NCBI GenBank assembly: GCA_029433525.1
Contig: JAQTIF010000001.1
Span: forward strand, 124,001 to 188,000
Direction of reading: 5' to 3'
From: Enterobacteriaceae bacterium ESL0689
GTDB lineage: Bacteria; Pseudomonadota; Gammaproteobacteria; Enterobacterales; Enterobacteriaceae
Length of the DNA: 64,000 bases
The notes under the pieces were generated by a model that did no database searches, was not told the DNA's origin, and saw nothing but the letters and a program-made list of their open reading frames with translations. This document shows, one piece after another, positions 8,374 to 17,715 of this stretch. Numbering within the stretch: position 1 is the stretch's first letter; the number at the start of each line of letters is the position of its first letter. A program made the translations under genes and the position numbers.

Positions 8374-8534
8374 GGAATAGCCTGATGCCTGTTTCATCAG
8401 GTATTATAATATTGCACCACAGACTATGTGGGTAAACCGCAACGAATCTGGGCAGCCGATAATTTCACTCCTCACCTTGGGGAAAAATGGCAAGTAAAGT
8501 AACTCTGACGGGAGACATTCCCGATAACGGGTTA
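8374..8534 (+). repeat. degenerate interspersed repeat, copy F
   Basis: This is a near-identical copy of 7440-7600. It ends with a short inverted repeat (GGGAGACATTCCC) just before the DUF805 copy 3 leader. Confidence 0.5.
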
Positions 8535-8557
8535 TCAACAATAAGGATAAAGAAAAA

Positions 8558-8941
8558 ATGCATTGGTATTTAAAGGTGCTCTTGAATTATTTTGGTTTTA
8601 GTGGTCGCGCAAGCCGCATGGAATACTGGATGTATGTACTAATAGCGTCGATTATCGGTATCATTATTGGAATCATTGATGTAAAAGCTGGCAGGGTACC
8701 AATCATGAATACGCCCTATGGCGCGGTTTTTACCGGTAAAGGATTACTTTCCATTTATATGCTGATCAACTTTTTTCCTAATCTGGCGGTCTCATTTCGT
8801 CGTTTACATAATATTGATCGTTCGGCGTGGTAGCTACTTTTAAACCTTATACCATTTGGTGGCCTCGTGCTGTTTATATTCTATTGTCTGCCGGGTACAC
8901 GAGGCGGTAATGATTTCGGCTCTGATCCTCGTCAATATTAA
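8558..8941 (+). pseudogene. DUF805 protein, copy 3, amber-interrupted
   Basis: The frame starts like the other copies (MHWYLKVLLNYFGFSGRASR) and is well conserved in pattern but diverged in sequence. At 8831-8833 the second Trp codon of the conserved SAWW is TAG. Beyond it the same frame continues without shift through FYCLPGTRGGNDFGSDP to a TAA at 8939-8941. The ancestral protein was therefore about 127 residues. A single TGG to TAG change would explain the break. Without suppression only a 91-residue fragment lacking the last membrane spans is made. Confidence 0.85.
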
Positions 8942-9133
8942 TGATAGTAGACGGTAACTGATACCGTTCACTATAAAGGAAATGCATCATACCGCAATCA
9001 CTGGCAGATGTTTCATTGACTGAATCAGTGCGTACATAGCAGAGTATCTCAGGGAGATTATTGTTAACCAATTTCGTGATTATTATTTCTGTCTCATTTT
9101 CAGCATGGCTTATCCGCGTTAGCCGTTTCATCA

Positions 9134-9167
9134 ATGATCTTATTTTACTTCTGAAAAATAAGGTCAT
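9134..9167. terminator. decayed copy of the DUF805 hairpin, between the array and eutR
   Basis: ATGATCTTATTTT (9134-9146) pairs with AAAATAAGGTCAT (9155-9167), with one G-T pair. It corresponds to the hairpins at 7275 and 8195. It lies 29 bp beyond the eutR stop codon, so it could also end eut operon transcription on the minus strand. Confidence 0.5.
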
Positions 9168-9195
9168 AGTAGCGGCTGAATATTGAGACTGTATT

Positions 9196-10248
9196 TTACA
9201 GCAACTGCAAGCGGCGTTGTTGCAGTGTTAGTGAAGGCTTTTCAGCAAACAACTTCTGGTAATCAGAAGCAAACTGACCAAGATGCCAGAATCCCCATTG
9301 CATTGCTGCATCCCTGACCGTAGTACGTTGTGACCACGGGCTAATCAACTCCCGGCGTACTGCATTTAGCCGAATCCTCTTCAGCCATAAATTGGGGCTT
9401 ATGCCAAGAATCGTATGAAAAGCATTTTGCAAAGTCCGACGACTGACATAAAGATAATTGCATAAATCGAGCACGGTTATCGGTTCAGCCATATTTTCCA
9501 GCACATACTCTCTGGCTCGTAATAACAATCGTCTGTAACTTTGATAGCTGACACTTTCTGAAACGGTATTTGGCTGCGCGTTTTTCAGCATTTCACCCAT
9601 CGCCATAAGCAGATTATCACTCAGCTCTTTACGTACTGCGGGTTGCTGAAGCGTGGCGGGATATTTACTGAATGAAGTTAACACCTGCTGAATAAAGCCC
9701 CACAGTTCTGCTTTATGCTGCTCTTGCACCGCCAGTACTGACTGGTTGTGTAACATACGCTGCACATTTTCCGGATGGTGCAAAAAGGTCGTGTCACCGA
9801 AAAACACATCCTTTGAGATCACGACCCCCAGGATAGTGTAATCATCCGGTGTATTCAGTTCGAATTCCGTTCCGCCCGGCCGGACTGCGATTTCAGTACG
9901 ACCAAGACACTGAGAGTTAATAACACCTGACTGGCTGCAGGTTGCCGGAATACCAAACCAGAAGGAATTCGGCCATACCAGACAGGACTGGCGTAGAGCC
10001 AGACTGGTAAACTCACGGAAAATCTGAATACCATCAAGCAGAATTTCCGTGAATTCACCATTAAAATTGCCAGGATGTAGCTGATCATACAGCTGCTGCC
10101 AGGCGGTAATTGTCAGCGCATGTTCATAGACATCCGTCGTTTTTCGCTGATGAACATTATCTCCTTCTATCTTAGGTGTCAGTTTTACATTTTCAGGTAA
10201 TGTCTGATGATAAAGATGGTGCAAATTTACTGTGCATGTCTTGTTCAC
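9196..10248 (-). CDS. eutR: AraC-family activator of the eut operon
   Basis: The 350 residues equal the length of E. coli/Salmonella EutR. This transcription factor senses ethanolamine together with adenosylcobalamin and activates the eut promoter. The N-terminal two thirds form the sensor domain. The C-terminal AraC helix-turn-helix domain starts near residue 240 ([20 protein letters not shown], then [20 protein letters not shown]). As in Salmonella it is the last gene of the operon, giving positive feedback. A 47-bp gap after eutK contains a GC-rich hairpin. Confidence 0.95.
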   Translation of the reverse strand: MNKTCTVNLHHLYHQTLPENVKLTPKIEGDNVHQRKTTDVYEHALTITAWQQLYDQLHPGNFNGEFTEILLDGIQIFREFTSLALRQSCLVWPNSFWFGIPATCSQSGVINSQCLGRTEIAVRPGGTEFELNTPDDYTILGVVISKDVFFGDTTFLHHPENVQRMLHNQSVLAVQEQHKAELWGFIQQVLTSFSKYPATLQQPAVRKELSDNLLMAMGEMLKNAQPNTVSESVSYQSYRRLLLRAREYVLENMAEPITVLDLCNYLYVSRRTLQNAFHTILGISPNLWLKRIRLNAVRRELISPWSQRTTVRDAAMQWGFWHLGQFASDYQKLFAEKPSLTLQQRRLQLL

Positions 10249-10258
10249 AATCTATTAC

Positions 10259-10284
10259 GCCGGATGCCTGGCCAGACATCCGGC
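10259..10284 (-). repeat. REP-like hairpin between eutK and eutR
   Basis: GCCGGATG and CATCCGGC form a perfect 8-bp stem around CCTGGCCAGA. The stem is the same as in enterobacterial REP/PU sequences (GCCGGATG), though only one unit is present. There is no U-run, so it is more likely to protect the upstream eut mRNA from 3' exonucleases, or to lower eutR expression, than to terminate fully. Confidence 0.5.
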
Positions 10285-10295
10285 TCTCCGGTTCA

Positions 10296-10862
10296 TTAAT
10301 TTCTTAAACGATAACGACTACTGCGTTTGCGCAATACTCCATCTGTGAAAAGCTGTTTCAGGATATTTTTAGCGTGCTCCAGTGACCAGCCAAAGTGGGC
10401 TGATACCTCGCCTGCCGTCATACCCTGTCGTACTGATGCCAGCAATGCCAGTAACGCTTCATGTGATTCAGGCATGCCACTTTCCTCGGTTATCGTGCTG
10501 GGCTCCGGTGTCGCACTACTGGAGCCCAGCATCGGACTAACGAGGGCAGTATCCGGTTGTTTCTCCGGCTCTGGCTGCTTTGACTCACGCTGAAAACCGC
10601 CGATCAGCCACTGGGTGTCATCTTCCGGGCGACCAATCTCTACGCGACTAATAACCCGGCCGGTACGTTGTGCTGCGGCCGATCCCGCATCCAGTGCCGC
10701 GCGACATGCCGCCAGGTCACCTTCTACTATTAGCGTCAACCGTCCCGGATCGAGCACTTCATAGCTGAGCAGGCGCACACTGGCTGCTTTCAGCATCGCA
10801 TCGGAGGCATCCACAGCCGCGACCATTCCATCTACTTCCAGTAATCCCAGTGCATTGATCAT
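10296..10862 (-). CDS. eutK: ethanolamine microcompartment shell protein EutK
   Basis: The 188-residue product has an N-terminal BMC domain (residues 1-90: MINALGLLEVDGMVAAVDASD, then VEGDLAACRAALDAG). A Pro/Ser/Glu-rich linker (about 95-130) follows, then a C-terminal winged-helix-like domain (GMTAGEVSAHFGWSLEHAKN, then RSSRYRL). EutK is the unusual monomeric BMC protein whose tail may bind nucleic acid. It is about 22-24 residues longer than the E. coli/Salmonella proteins, and the extra length is in the linker. It starts 11 bp after eutL. Confidence 0.95.
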   Translation of the reverse strand: MINALGLLEVDGMVAAVDASDAMLKAASVRLLSYEVLDPGRLTLIVEGDLAACRAALDAGSAAAQRTGRVISRVEIGRPEDDTQWLIGGFQRESKQPEPEKQPDTALVSPMLGSSSATPEPSTITEESGMPESHEALLALLASVRQGMTAGEVSAHFGWSLEHAKNILKQLFTDGVLRKRSSRYRLRN

Positions 10863-10873
10863 TGCGACCTCCG

Positions 10874-11533
10874 TTACGCACGCTGTACAGGATTACGTGC
10901 GATGTCCAGAACAGCATCAGTAAAGGCATTGCAGGCTGCTTTACAGGCGGCCTGACTACCGGTTAAAAAGGCTGCCGAGTAGTTCGTTTCTGACGGTGGT
11001 GGCACATAGCTTACCAGCTGCACATCCGCTGCTTTCATTGCGGCATCAATGCCATAGGTTGCTTCCAGTGGCGGCGCAACCAGATAAGCGATCGGATCGC
11101 CCAGCGCAATACCGGAAGCGGAAGAGAGATAAGATCCGGTACGTGAAACCACATGCGCCAGAAATGCGGTATCTTCCGCATCGTTCGCCCACTGAAATGC
11201 GGCACCCGCTTCAATATGAGCCACCATCGCATCCAGACCAGCACGCACTTCTGCCGGATTAGGACCACCTAACATAATCAACACTTCACCTGATGTTGGT
11301 GACGGCGAGTGCGATGCTCCCGCATACAGAGAACGACCATACACCACTTCAACCATCGCCTGTTTTGTCGCTTCATCGGCGGCAATATAGGTGACATCAT
11401 CAGAATCTGCAGTAATCAGGCCGAGGCTGCGAATATGCGACGGCAATTTAAGTTCACGAGCAAATCCGTCATTTACAGAGGCAATCACACGCATTGCGCT
11501 CACTGAAGGACGAATTAAATCTAAAGCTGGCAT
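10874..11533 (-). CDS. eutL: ethanolamine microcompartment shell protein EutL
   Basis: The 219 residues equal E. coli EutL, a trimeric tandem-BMC shell protein with a gated central pore. Both circularly permuted BMC repeats are visible: one around residues 5-105 ([20 protein letters not shown], then [14 protein letters not shown]) and one around 110-215 ([20 protein letters not shown], then [19 protein letters not shown]). It sits between eutC and eutK with gaps of 9-11 bp, all one operon. Confidence 0.96.
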   Translation of the reverse strand: MPALDLIRPSVSAMRVIASVNDGFARELKLPSHIRSLGLITADSDDVTYIAADEATKQAMVEVVYGRSLYAGASHSPSPTSGEVLIMLGGPNPAEVRAGLDAMVAHIEAGAAFQWANDAEDTAFLAHVVSRTGSYLSSASGIALGDPIAYLVAPPLEATYGIDAAMKAADVQLVSYVPPPSETNYSAAFLTGSQAACKAACNAFTDAVLDIARNPVQRA

Positions 11534-11542
11534 GATGTCTCC

Positions 11543-12466
11543 TTAACGGGTCATATTAATGCCGGACGCTTTCTGTTCCAGCATCCGTTTGGCCAAATCC
11601 ACAATAACGCCTGCCGCTTCTACCGGTGGCGTACCGCCACGGTGGATGTTGGAAATGCAGGTACGATCTGCTTCCACTGTCGTCGCGACTTGAGGTGAGT
11701 ACACGGCATAGCAGGACAAGCTTTCCGATTGTCCCAGCCCTGGACGTTCACCGACCAACAGGATCACCACTTTCGCACCGAGGATCTCACCGATCTGGTC
11801 CTCAATTTTCACCCGGCCATAGCGAACGAAAAACGGCTTACCCACTTTCAGTCCGGTTTGTTTCAGACCCGCCAGCAGAGGAGGCAGAATTTCTTCATAA
11901 TTCGCTGTAATCGCATCGGTAGACAGACCATCAGATATCACGACCTGGACATCCGGATTCATGGTGCATTGCGATTTTAATGTTTCGATCGCTTCCTTAC
12001 TCAGGCTGCGCCCCATGTCAGGACGGGTCAGGTAGAGATTTTTGCTATTAATTTCTGACTGTACTTCCAGCAATCCCTGGGCTTTGATCCACTCTGCCGG
12101 CACTTCTTTTAGCACGGTATCTTTCGAACGCGAGTGATCGGCGAGAAAACGTAACAATGCCTGAGTACGTGGACGCGGCCCGGCACGACCGGTACAAACA
12201 CGCGCTGCCGTAGAACGGCGCAACTCGGTTAATACTTCGGCACGATGTGGATTTTCGACACCAATCCAGGCTTTTGCCTCTGCGGAGCCTAAATCTAAAG
12301 AACAACTTTCAACCGCAGAACTACCCGCAGCCGAAGCGGAAGCAGCAGGGGCGGCACACTGTTTTTTCTCACAGGATGTTGTCGGCTCTGCGGAACTCTG
12401 CGCTGGTGATTGTCCCATCGACGCCATCACATTGCGTACAATATCTTCAATCTGTTTTTGATCCAT
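11543..12466 (-). CDS. eutC: ethanolamine ammonia-lyase small subunit
   Basis: EutC binds adenosylcobalamin with EutB and splits ethanolamine into acetaldehyde and ammonia. The 307 residues are somewhat longer than the E. coli/Salmonella forms (about 295-298). The N-terminal helix [18 protein letters not shown] is the known microcompartment-targeting peptide. An Ala/Ser-rich linker with Cys residues (about 20-55) follows, longer than usual, then the catalytic domain ([46 protein letters not shown]). It is 20 bp downstream of eutB. Confidence 0.96.
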   Translation of the reverse strand: MDQKQIEDIVRNVMASMGQSPAQSSAEPTTSCEKKQCAAPAASASAAGSSAVESCSLDLGSAEAKAWIGVENPHRAEVLTELRRSTAARVCTGRAGPRPRTQALLRFLADHSRSKDTVLKEVPAEWIKAQGLLEVQSEINSKNLYLTRPDMGRSLSKEAIETLKSQCTMNPDVQVVISDGLSTDAITANYEEILPPLLAGLKQTGLKVGKPFFVRYGRVKIEDQIGEILGAKVVILLVGERPGLGQSESLSCYAVYSPQVATTVEADRTCISNIHRGGTPPVEAAGVIVDLAKRMLEQKASGINMTR

Positions 12467-12486
12467 TATTTATCATCCCCGCGTCA

Positions 12487-13848
12487 TCAAAAGAACAGTG
12501 ACGGATCACCCGCCTGTTTGGTCAGACGACCATTTGACATAATGCCCATCTTCTCCAGCCAGCGTTCAAACTCAGGCGATGGACGCAAATTCAATAACTG
12601 GCGTACAGTAGCCGTATCGTGGAAAGCGGTAGTCTGATAGTTGAGCATAATATCGTCGCCAAGTGGCATGCCCATAATGTAGTTGCAACCGGCCGTTGCC
12701 AGCAGAATCATCAGGTTTTCGTTCAGATTCTGGTCAGCATCCGCGTGGTTGGTATAGCAGCAGTCACAGCCCATAGAGATGCCGCTCAGCTTGCCCATGA
12801 AGTGATCTTCCAGACCGGCACGGATAATCTGGCGGTCGTTATAGAGATATTCCGGTCCAATAAAACCTACGACGGTATTGACCAGGAACGGATCATAATG
12901 GCGCGCCAGACCGTAGTTACGCGCTTCCATTGTTACCTGATCCGCGCCGAAGTTCGCCCCGGCGGAAAGCGCAGAACCCTGCCCGGTTTCAAAATAAAGG
13001 CAGTTTTCTCCGGCGATACGGTTATATTCCGCACCAACAGCTCTGGCATCATCCAGCATCGCCAATTCCACACCGAACTCTCTGAGCCCTTTTTCACTAC
13101 CACAAATACTCTGGAAAATCAGGCCACCATGCGCACCACGGCGGATAGCTTCCATCTGCGTGGTCACGTGGGCCAGCACACATCCCTGAGTCGGGATTTT
13201 AAATTTATCGATAATGCCATAAACGGTATCGAGGACGCGGGTTAAGTTCTCCACATCATCGGTGACCGGGTTGACACCAATCACCGCATCACCGACACCG
13301 TAAGAGAGCCCTTCATAAATTTGCGCGGCGATGCTTTGTACATCATCACGGGTATCATTCGGCTGTAAACGGCAGCTAAAGGTTCCGGGAATACCGATCG
13401 TGGTATTGGCTCTTTTCACGATCGGCATTTTTTTAGCCCCATAGATAAGATCCGCATTAGAGCAAATCTTAGCCACCGCAGCCACCACTTCAGAGGTTAA
13501 CCCCTTACGCAGGAAAGAGATATCTTCATTGGTGGTCTCATCACTCAGGATATATTCTCGCAGTTCGCTGATAGTCCAGTTCTTGACACCATTATAAGAT
13601 GTTTCGTTAATGTCATCCTGAATCAGGCGAGTGATGCAGTCATCTTCATAAGCAATAACCGGATTGTTGCGAATATCCGCTATCGTCATTTCTGACAACA
13701 CTTGTTTCGCCGCAACACGCTCCTGTGAGCTTTGTGCCGCAACGCCTGCCAGTACATCTCCCGAACGATGCTCGTTGGCTTTTGCCAGCACCTCTTTAAC
13801 ATCCTTAAATTGATAAACATTGCCAAACAATGTGGTCTTTAATTTCAT
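12487..13848 (-). CDS. eutB: ethanolamine ammonia-lyase large subunit
   Basis: The 453 residues equal E. coli EutB, the TIM-barrel subunit holding the ethanolamine site. Recognisable stretches are the N-terminal LFGNVYQFKDVKEVLAKANE, the central GAHGGLIFQSICGSEKGL and FETGQGSALSAGANFGADQ with substrate-contact residues, and the C-terminal MGCDCCYTNHADADQN. It works as an (EutB-EutC)6 complex inside the microcompartment and is reactivated by EutA. An 11-bp gap separates it from eutA. Confidence 0.97.
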   Translation of the reverse strand: MKLKTTLFGNVYQFKDVKEVLAKANEHRSGDVLAGVAAQSSQERVAAKQVLSEMTIADIRNNPVIAYEDDCITRLIQDDINETSYNGVKNWTISELREYILSDETTNEDISFLRKGLTSEVVAAVAKICSNADLIYGAKKMPIVKRANTTIGIPGTFSCRLQPNDTRDDVQSIAAQIYEGLSYGVGDAVIGVNPVTDDVENLTRVLDTVYGIIDKFKIPTQGCVLAHVTTQMEAIRRGAHGGLIFQSICGSEKGLREFGVELAMLDDARAVGAEYNRIAGENCLYFETGQGSALSAGANFGADQVTMEARNYGLARHYDPFLVNTVVGFIGPEYLYNDRQIIRAGLEDHFMGKLSGISMGCDCCYTNHADADQNLNENLMILLATAGCNYIMGMPLGDDIMLNYQTTAFHDTATVRQLLNLRPSPEFERWLEKMGIMSNGRLTKQAGDPSLFF

Positions 13849-13859
13849 AAGTCGTTCCC

Positions 13860-15263
13860 TCAGGAAGGAAATGCAAGTGATTTCACCGTCACCGGCACCA
13901 CTGTTCCACTGAAAAGAGGTGCACCAATGTCGATATAGTCTCCCGCATGGACGACAACCTCATCGATCACCGCCAGCGAGAGTTGTTGTAATTGCGGGCG
14001 TAACAACATGCCCAGTGTTTTACCAAAGTCCTGTTCCGCCACCACCAGTAAAGGATGTGGGTTTGGAAACCGTGCCACGAAAGCAAGTAGCGCATCAATA
14101 ACAGTGAGCACAGTGGCATAACGTACCGGTAACGCCGCCGGTAGCGCGAGGACATAGGCGTCAGTACGTGGATCTAAATCAAGCTGCATCAGTGCCTGAT
14201 ACCAGCCTTCGACCAGATCGCTGTCATCCTGCGCTATCGCGACCGGGAGATTGCGTAACGGCAACGTCACACTGTCCAGCCAGATGGTGCTTCCTGATAA
14301 CGATAAGGTATGCGCCCCGGCACCAATGACGGTGGCACGCACGGTCTGTGCCGGAAATTGCACGTTCATGGCACGCAGACGTGGATGCTCATGCAGCGTC
14401 GTGGCTAATAGCGGCCCGAGATCAGAAAAGCAAAAAGGATCAGCGGGTTGATTGCGATAACACTCCCCCACCCCCCCAGACAGGGTGATCACATCCGGTT
14501 TTACGCCGGCTGGCAGTAAGCCGGTTTGCATTAGTTTCTGCGCCAGGGGGGAAAGTGTGCCTTCGATAACTTCGACGATAAGATCGGCCATCCGCCGCGC
14601 CACCTGCAGTAACTGTGCTGGCGTCAGCTGACGGGCATCGGTTCCGACGCTGAAAACCTCATCAACAATCATCTGTCCAGGCGCGTGGGCATAAACCACA
14701 TGCCCCTGACTGTCGGTTTCCAGTAAGCGCCCCCCCACATTGAGGCAAGCCGTACCACTGACCTTACCCGCATCAAACAGCGCATAGTTAGAGGTGCCGC
14801 CACCAATATCGATATTCAGTACCTTCGACATGTTTTGTGCTGACAACGTCTGCGCTCCGGCACCATAACCCGCGATCACCGATTCCAGGTTTGGCCCGGC
14901 GCTGGCGACAACAAAATCACCCAGTGACTGGGAAAGTGTCATCACGGCCGGGCGGGCATTACGGGTTTTAGCGCTTTCACCGGTAATGATGATCGCCCCC
15001 GAGTCCACCGATTCCGGTGCGATACCCGCGGCCTGATACTGCGCCAGGATCAGCGCTTTGAGTTCAGCCTCTTTTAACCCACCCTGTATATCGACAGGCG
15101 TAAAGAACACCGGGCTTTGCCAGCTAATTTCACGTTTCACGAATTCATAACGTGGCACCTGCGATACTGCCGCACGGTTCACCAGTTCGAGGCGCGAGAA
15201 GATCACCTGTGTGGTGGTGGTGCCAATATCAATACCAACGCTGAGTAGCTGGCGAGTATTCAC
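13860..15263 (-). CDS. eutA: ethanolamine ammonia-lyase reactivating factor
   Basis: EutA is an ATPase that removes damaged cobalamin from EutBC so that fresh adenosylcobalamin can bind. The 467 residues match the E. coli length. The actin/Hsp70-like phosphate motifs are visible: VGIDIGTTTTQVIFSRLEL near the N-terminus and LNIDIGGGTSNYALFDAG near residue 150. The C-terminus (PLFSGTVVPVTVKSLAFP) is family-typical. Its start overlaps the eutH stop by four bases (ATGA), suggesting coupled translation. Confidence 0.96.
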   Translation of the reverse strand: MNTRQLLSVGIDIGTTTTQVIFSRLELVNRAAVSQVPRYEFVKREISWQSPVFFTPVDIQGGLKEAELKALILAQYQAAGIAPESVDSGAIIITGESAKTRNARPAVMTLSQSLGDFVVASAGPNLESVIAGYGAGAQTLSAQNMSKVLNIDIGGGTSNYALFDAGKVSGTACLNVGGRLLETDSQGHVVYAHAPGQMIVDEVFSVGTDARQLTPAQLLQVARRMADLIVEVIEGTLSPLAQKLMQTGLLPAGVKPDVITLSGGVGECYRNQPADPFCFSDLGPLLATTLHEHPRLRAMNVQFPAQTVRATVIGAGAHTLSLSGSTIWLDSVTLPLRNLPVAIAQDDSDLVEGWYQALMQLDLDPRTDAYVLALPAALPVRYATVLTVIDALLAFVARFPNPHPLLVVAEQDFGKTLGMLLRPQLQQLSLAVIDEVVVHAGDYIDIGAPLFSGTVVPVTVKSLAFPS

Positions 15264-16495
15264 GGGCGAGCCTCCGCTTCTTTTTCAAGCGCGACGTTCG
15301 TCGTCACTTCTTCTTTTGGCACCATCATGATGGCTACGCCAATCGCTGTCACACCACCGATCAACTTGCCGACAATCATCGGGAAGATCATGGCATTCAT
15401 GTTAGCGGCGGCAAAACCTAAATGGTCACCGAAGGCAAAAGCGGCTGATACGGCGAAGGCACAGTTAATCACTTTGCCACGGGTATCCATCTGCTTCATC
15501 ATGCCAAACATCGGAATGTTATTGGCCAGAGTCGCAACGATACCACCAGCGGCAATGTTGTTGATTTTCAGTAATCCACCGACGTGCATCAGCGGTTTTT
15601 CAAACCAGCGGGTTAACAGCAATACCATCGGATAGGCACCGAGAAGCACACAGGAGATAGAGCCGATAACCTCGATAGCACGCATGGTTTCACCGGGCTT
15701 ATCGCCTTCCGACATGAAGATCGGGTCAAGACCAGGGATAAGATCCCAGCCTAACAGGTACTTGATCACTGCTGCTGCCAGACCCAGTGTGATCAATGCA
15801 ACCAGGAATTTGGCGAAAATCTGGAAGCCATTGATCATTTTCTCAGGCATAAACTTCAGCCCCAGCGCCACCAGTACCGCCACAATAATCACCGGGATCA
15901 TGTTCACCAGGATCATCGACAGCGTGAAATCGACGGGCTGTCCGTTAACCTCGACGCCAGTATACATAGCGATTAATCCGCCAGCGATACAGCCGATCGG
16001 GATGGTAACAATTCCGGCGAGGACGCCAATCGCAAGATAGCGGCGATCAGAAGGCTCGATAATACCCAGCGCGACAGGGATAGAGAACACGATCGTTGGC
16101 CCCATCATCGCCCCCAGAATAAGACCGGAATAGAGCCATGCGGCGATATCGCCACCCGCCAGCTCTTTGGCGAGGAAGAAGCCGCCCATATCACATGCCA
16201 GCAGAGTCCCGGCAAACATGGATGGGTTAGCCCCCAGCATCTCATACAGCGGAATAATGACAGGGCCAAGAAGATGTGCCAGCACGGGGGCCAGCGCGGT
16301 CATACCCACCATCGCCAGACCCAGCGCTCCCATCGCCATAAAGCCCTCTTCGAACTGGCCACCGGAGCCTTCAATACTCTTACCGATCTTACCAAGGAAA
16401 CGTGCTGAACCACCGAATTGCGACAGGATCCTGTCTACGGCGGCAATTAACATAAAGAACATCATGATATACATGATGATTTGATTAATGCCCAT
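15260..16495 (-). CDS. eutH: ethanolamine transporter
   Basis: EutH is an inner membrane ethanolamine carrier, needed when the substrate is scarce or protonated. I place the start at ATG 16493-16495 (MGINQIIMYIMMFFMLIAAV), which gives 411 residues, against 408 in E. coli. A start at 16624 would overlap eutG. About eleven hydrophobic segments are seen, with conserved loops such as GKSIEGSGGQFEEGFMAMGA and ATLANNIPMFGMMKQMDTRG. The C-terminal tail is charged and cytoplasmic. Confidence 0.96.
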   Translation of the reverse strand: MGINQIIMYIMMFFMLIAAVDRILSQFGGSARFLGKIGKSIEGSGGQFEEGFMAMGALGLAMVGMTALAPVLAHLLGPVIIPLYEMLGANPSMFAGTLLACDMGGFFLAKELAGGDIAAWLYSGLILGAMMGPTIVFSIPVALGIIEPSDRRYLAIGVLAGIVTIPIGCIAGGLIAMYTGVEVNGQPVDFTLSMILVNMIPVIIVAVLVALGLKFMPEKMINGFQIFAKFLVALITLGLAAAVIKYLLGWDLIPGLDPIFMSEGDKPGETMRAIEVIGSISCVLLGAYPMVLLLTRWFEKPLMHVGGLLKINNIAAGGIVATLANNIPMFGMMKQMDTRGKVINCAFAVSAAFAFGDHLGFAAANMNAMIFPMIVGKLIGGVTAIGVAIMMVPKEEVTTNVALEKEAEARP

Positions 16496-16527
16496 ACTTT
16501 CTCTCCCTGTCACCGGAATGACATAAT

Positions 16528-17715
16528 TTATTGTGCCGCGGTATACAACTCGATAATCTGTTCCTGGCGGGCGGTTCGTGGATTGCTGCGCAGACAAATA
16601 TCTTCCAGCGCGGCCTGTGCCCATGTGCCGTAATATTCAGGCTTTGCTCCCGCATCTGCTGGGCGTTTAGTCAAGTCCACCTCGGCGATCAAATCGCTCA
16701 CCACCGTGATAGTGTCAGCATCGTCAATATGTCTGCCAGCCAGTGCCAGCCCTATATCCCGGAAACGCTCATGCCGAACCATACGATTAAAGCCCATGAC
16801 GGTTGGCAACAACATGGCATTCGCCTGACCATGAGGAACATGTAATCCTGCCCCCAGCTGATGAGCCATTGCATGACACAAACCCAGCCCGGCGTTAGAA
16901 AATGCCATCCCGGCCATACAGGAAGCCAGTAACATATTTTCCCGTGCGGCGAGATCATGACCATAACCCACCGCCTTCGGTAACCATTTGCCGATCAAGG
17001 TTATTGCCCCTATCGCCAGGCTATCAGTAAAAGGGGTGGCATTGAGTGCGCTATAGGCTTCGATGGAGTGCGTCAGTGCATCAATACCGGTCATCGCCGT
17101 CACATGCGGAGGAACTCCGACCGTCAATTCGGCGTCAAGGATCGCTACATCGGGCATTAATGAGGCATGAGCCAGAACATGTTTACGTCCATTGGCGGTA
17201 TCGATAATCACGGCCACGTTCGTCGTTTCCGATCCCGTTCCAGCCGTTGTCGGTACGGCAATCAATGGCAGCCGTGGACGCAACACACTCTGCTCGGTGA
17301 CGTTACCCAGCACTTCATCCGGGTTAGCCACCAGCAAAGCAACCGCTTTTGCCACATCCAGGACTGAACCCCCACCCAATGCCAGCACACCGTCAGATTG
17401 TGATTCCCGCGCCTGAGCCACCGCCGCACATACGTCGGTAATACAGGGTTCTCCCACCGGGCAAGGCCAGATGGTTACCGCGACACCACTGGCTGCCAGG
17501 CTACGCTCCAGCGGCGCAGTCATGCCAGCCTGATGCAGAAAACTGTCAACCATGACAAATAAATGCTTAACACCACGTGCCTGAGCTTCTCGCCCGCAAG
17601 TGCTTATCGCGCCTAAACCAGACAGCGTTACCGGTGGTACACTGAATGTTTTCACCCGCTGTAAATTCAGGGTATCAAACGCCTGAAAGAGCGCTGTCTG
17701 CAGATCAACTTGCAT
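16528..17715 (-). CDS. eutG: ethanol dehydrogenase of the eut pathway
   Basis: EutG is an iron-dependent (group III) alcohol dehydrogenase that reduces acetaldehyde to ethanol and regenerates NAD+ inside the microcompartment. The 395 residues match E. coli. The NAD-binding GGGSVLDVAKAVALL and PTTAGTGSETTNVAVI are present, as are the metal ligands in GIDALTHSIEAYSA and GLCHAMAHQLGAGLHVPHG. The N-terminal helix MQVDLQTALFQAFDTLNLQR is family-typical. Its start overlaps the end of eutJ by 11 bases. Confidence 0.96.
   Translation of the reverse strand: MQVDLQTALFQAFDTLNLQRVKTFSVPPVTLSGLGAISTCGREAQARGVKHLFVMVDSFLHQAGMTAPLERSLAASGVAVTIWPCPVGEPCITDVCAAVAQARESQSDGVLALGGGSVLDVAKAVALLVANPDEVLGNVTEQSVLRPRLPLIAVPTTAGTGSETTNVAVIIDTANGRKHVLAHASLMPDVAILDAELTVGVPPHVTAMTGIDALTHSIEAYSALNATPFTDSLAIGAITLIGKWLPKAVGYGHDLAARENMLLASCMAGMAFSNAGLGLCHAMAHQLGAGLHVPHGQANAMLLPTVMGFNRMVRHERFRDIGLALAGRHIDDADTITVVSDLIAEVDLTKRPADAGAKPEYYGTWAQAALEDICLRSNPRTARQEQIIELYTAAQ

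Larger units (their letters stand above)
7701..8634 (+). repeat. tandem duplication, unit 2 (934 bp)
   Basis: This is the second unit of the duplication described at 6781-7700. The gap 8011-8557 inside it holds the duplicated terminator and repeat copy F and no gene. Confidence 0.85.

Noticed and set aside
8874-9167. 97-codon minus-strand frame downstream of eutR
   Set aside because: It overlaps the DUF805 pseudogene end and the decayed hairpin on the other strand and shows no protein-like pattern.
12619-13245. 208-codon open frame antisense to eutB
   Set aside because: It is the shadow of a strongly conserved gene, with no start signal and no recognisable family.
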